5,552 bases of DNA from Pseudomonadota bacterium (GTDB lineage: Bacteria; Pseudomonadota; Alphaproteobacteria; Rhizobiales; Xanthobacteraceae). Below, one piece after another: positions 4,583-5,552 of the stretch. A program made the translations under genes and the position numbers. The first letter of the stretch is position 1. The number at the start of each line of letters is the position of its first letter. Below the pieces are notes generated by a model. The model searched no databases, was not told the origin of the DNA, and saw only the letters and a program-made list of their open reading frames with translations. The stretch lies in contig JAEXXW010000138.1 in the NCBI GenBank assembly GCA_023405565.1, positions 1 through 5,552 on the forward strand. The letters run 5' to 3'.

Positions 4583-5552
4583 ATGGGTGCAAACGTGACG
4601 ATCCAGAAGAATTGGCAGGAACTGATCAGGCCGAACAAGCTGCAGGTGGCGGCGGGCAACGATCCGCGTCGCGAGGCGACGCTGATCGCTGAGCCGCTCG
4701 AGCGCGGTTTCGGTCTTACGCTTGGAAATGCGCTTCGGCGCATTTTGTTGTCTTCGCTGCAGGGCGCGGCCGTGCAGTCGGTTCATATCGACGGCGTGTT
4801 GCATGAGTTCTCGTCGATCCCCGGCGTGCGTGAGGACGTGACCGATATCGTTCTCAACATCAAGGACATCGCCATCAAGATGCAGGGCGAGGGTCCCAAG
4901 CGCATGGTGGTGAAGAAGTCGGGTCCGGGTGTCGTCACCGCCGGTGACATCTCGACCGTCGGTGACATCGTCATCCTCAATCCGGACCTTGCGATCTGCA
5001 CCCTCGACGAGGGCGCCGAGATTCGCATGGAATTCACCGTCAACACCGGCAAGGGCTATGTCGCTTCCGAGCGCAACCGTCCGGAAGATGCGCCGATCGG
5101 CCTGATCCCGGTCGACAGTCTTTATTCGCCGGTGAAGAAGGTCTCCTACAAGGTCGAGAACACCCGCGAAGGCCAGATCCTCGATTACGACAAGCTGACG
5201 CTGCAGATCGAAACCAACGGCGCTGTGTCGCCTGAAGATGCGCTGGCTTATGCCGCGCGCATCCTGCAGGACCAGCTCAATGTGTTCGTGAATTTCGAAG
5301 AACCGCGCAAGGAAGTCGTCGCCGAGTCGATTCCGGATCTCGCCTTCAACCCGGCCTTCCTCAAGAAGGTGGACGAACTCGAGCTGTCAGTGCGTTCGGC
5401 CAACTGCCTGAAGAACGACAACATCGTCTATATCGGCGATCTCGTTCAGAAGACCGAAGCCGAAATGCTGCGCACCCCGAATTTCGGCCGCAAGTCGCTG
5501 AACGAAATCAAGGAAGTGCTGGCGCAGATGGGCCTGCATCTCGGCATGGAAG
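4583..5552 (+). CDS. rpoA: DNA-directed RNA polymerase alpha subunit (3' end outside window)
   Basis: Alpha dimerises to nucleate core RNA polymerase assembly and binds UP elements and activators. The window holds 323 residues with no stop; about 340 is usual, so some 16 residues are missing. The N-terminal domain (about 1-240) contains [19 protein letters not shown] (40-58) and the conserved [18 protein letters not shown] (167-184). The C-terminal domain (about 262-323) has RSANCLKN (271-278) and [12 protein letters not shown] (298-309). Its Arg271, Asn274, Cys275, Gly302 and Lys304 align with DNA-binding Arg265, Asn268, Cys269, Gly296 and Lys298 of E. coli. The ATG at 4583 gives [14 protein letters not shown], matching the Bradyrhizobium-type start. 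The binding site is poor (AAGG only 2 nt upstream), and GTG 4595 is a possible alternative. Confidence 0.97.
   Translation, partial: MGANVTIQKNWQELIRPNKLQVAAGNDPRREATLIAEPLERGFGLTLGNALRRILLSSLQGAAVQSVHIDGVLHEFSSIPGVREDVTDIVLNIKDIAIKMQGEGPKRMVVKKSGPGVVTAGDISTVGDIVILNPDLAICTLDEGAEIRMEFTVNTGKGYVASERNRPEDAPIGLIPVDSLYSPVKKVSYKVENTREGQILDYDKLTLQIETNGAVSPEDALAYAARILQDQLNVFVNFEEPRKEVVAESIPDLAFNPAFLKKVDELELSVRSANCLKNDNIVYIGDLVQKTEAEMLRTPNFGRKSLNEIKEVLAQMGLHLGME

Noticed and set aside
3778..4743. Long open frame on the - strand (321 codons) across rpsM, rpsK and rpoA
   Set aside because: It lies opposite three certain genes, matches no family I recognise, and such antisense frames are common in GC-rich DNA. 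Its Arg-rich, irregular composition fits a shadow.

Overview
The window is the 3' part of a bacterial spc ribosomal-protein operon joined to the front of the alpha operon, all on the + strand: rpsE (3' end only), rpmD, rplO, secY, adk, rpsM, rpsK, rpoA (cut just before its stop). The order secY-adk-rpsM with no infA or rpmJ between, the short-LID adenylate kinase, the high GC content and an RpoA that begins [19 protein letters not shown] point to an alphaproteobacterium of the Rhizobiales (Hyphomicrobiales). It looks close to the Bradyrhizobium/Rhodopseudomonas group or a neighbouring family. This placement comes from recognising protein sequences, not from a search.

Layout. Positions 1-1201 hold the 3' end of S5, then L30 and L15 of the 30S and 50S subunits. 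The 112-nt gap between rpmD and rplO contains a strong palindrome that resembles the dispersed intergenic repeats of this bacterial group. Positions 1257-3499 hold the translocon channel SecY and adenylate kinase, whose genes overlap by 4 nt (ATGA). Positions 3500-3669 are a spacer with a plausible sigma70 promoter at its left edge and a hairpin just before the GTG start of rpsM. Positions 3670-5552 hold S13, S11 and the RNA polymerase alpha subunit. No gene-free stretch exceeds 300 bases.

The genes serve one purpose: ribosome assembly (S5, L30, L15, S13, S11), transcription (alpha), membrane insertion and secretion of nascent proteins (SecY), and adenine nucleotide balance (Adk). They would be expected to be co-transcribed, with a possible extra promoter before rpsM.

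I see no new multi-gene system here; the window is mostly conserved housekeeping. The most unusual feature is Adk, which carries about 111 extra C-terminal residues that are 43% Lys+Arg, with no acidic or aromatic residue, like the tail of histone H1. L15 also has an extra Ala/Lys-rich tail of about 54 residues. Secondary points are the palindromic repeat inside the operon, a 16-bp perfect palindrome abutting the putative rpsM promoter, small hairpins in several intergenic spacers, and a dnaX-type slippery heptamer inside the Adk tail.
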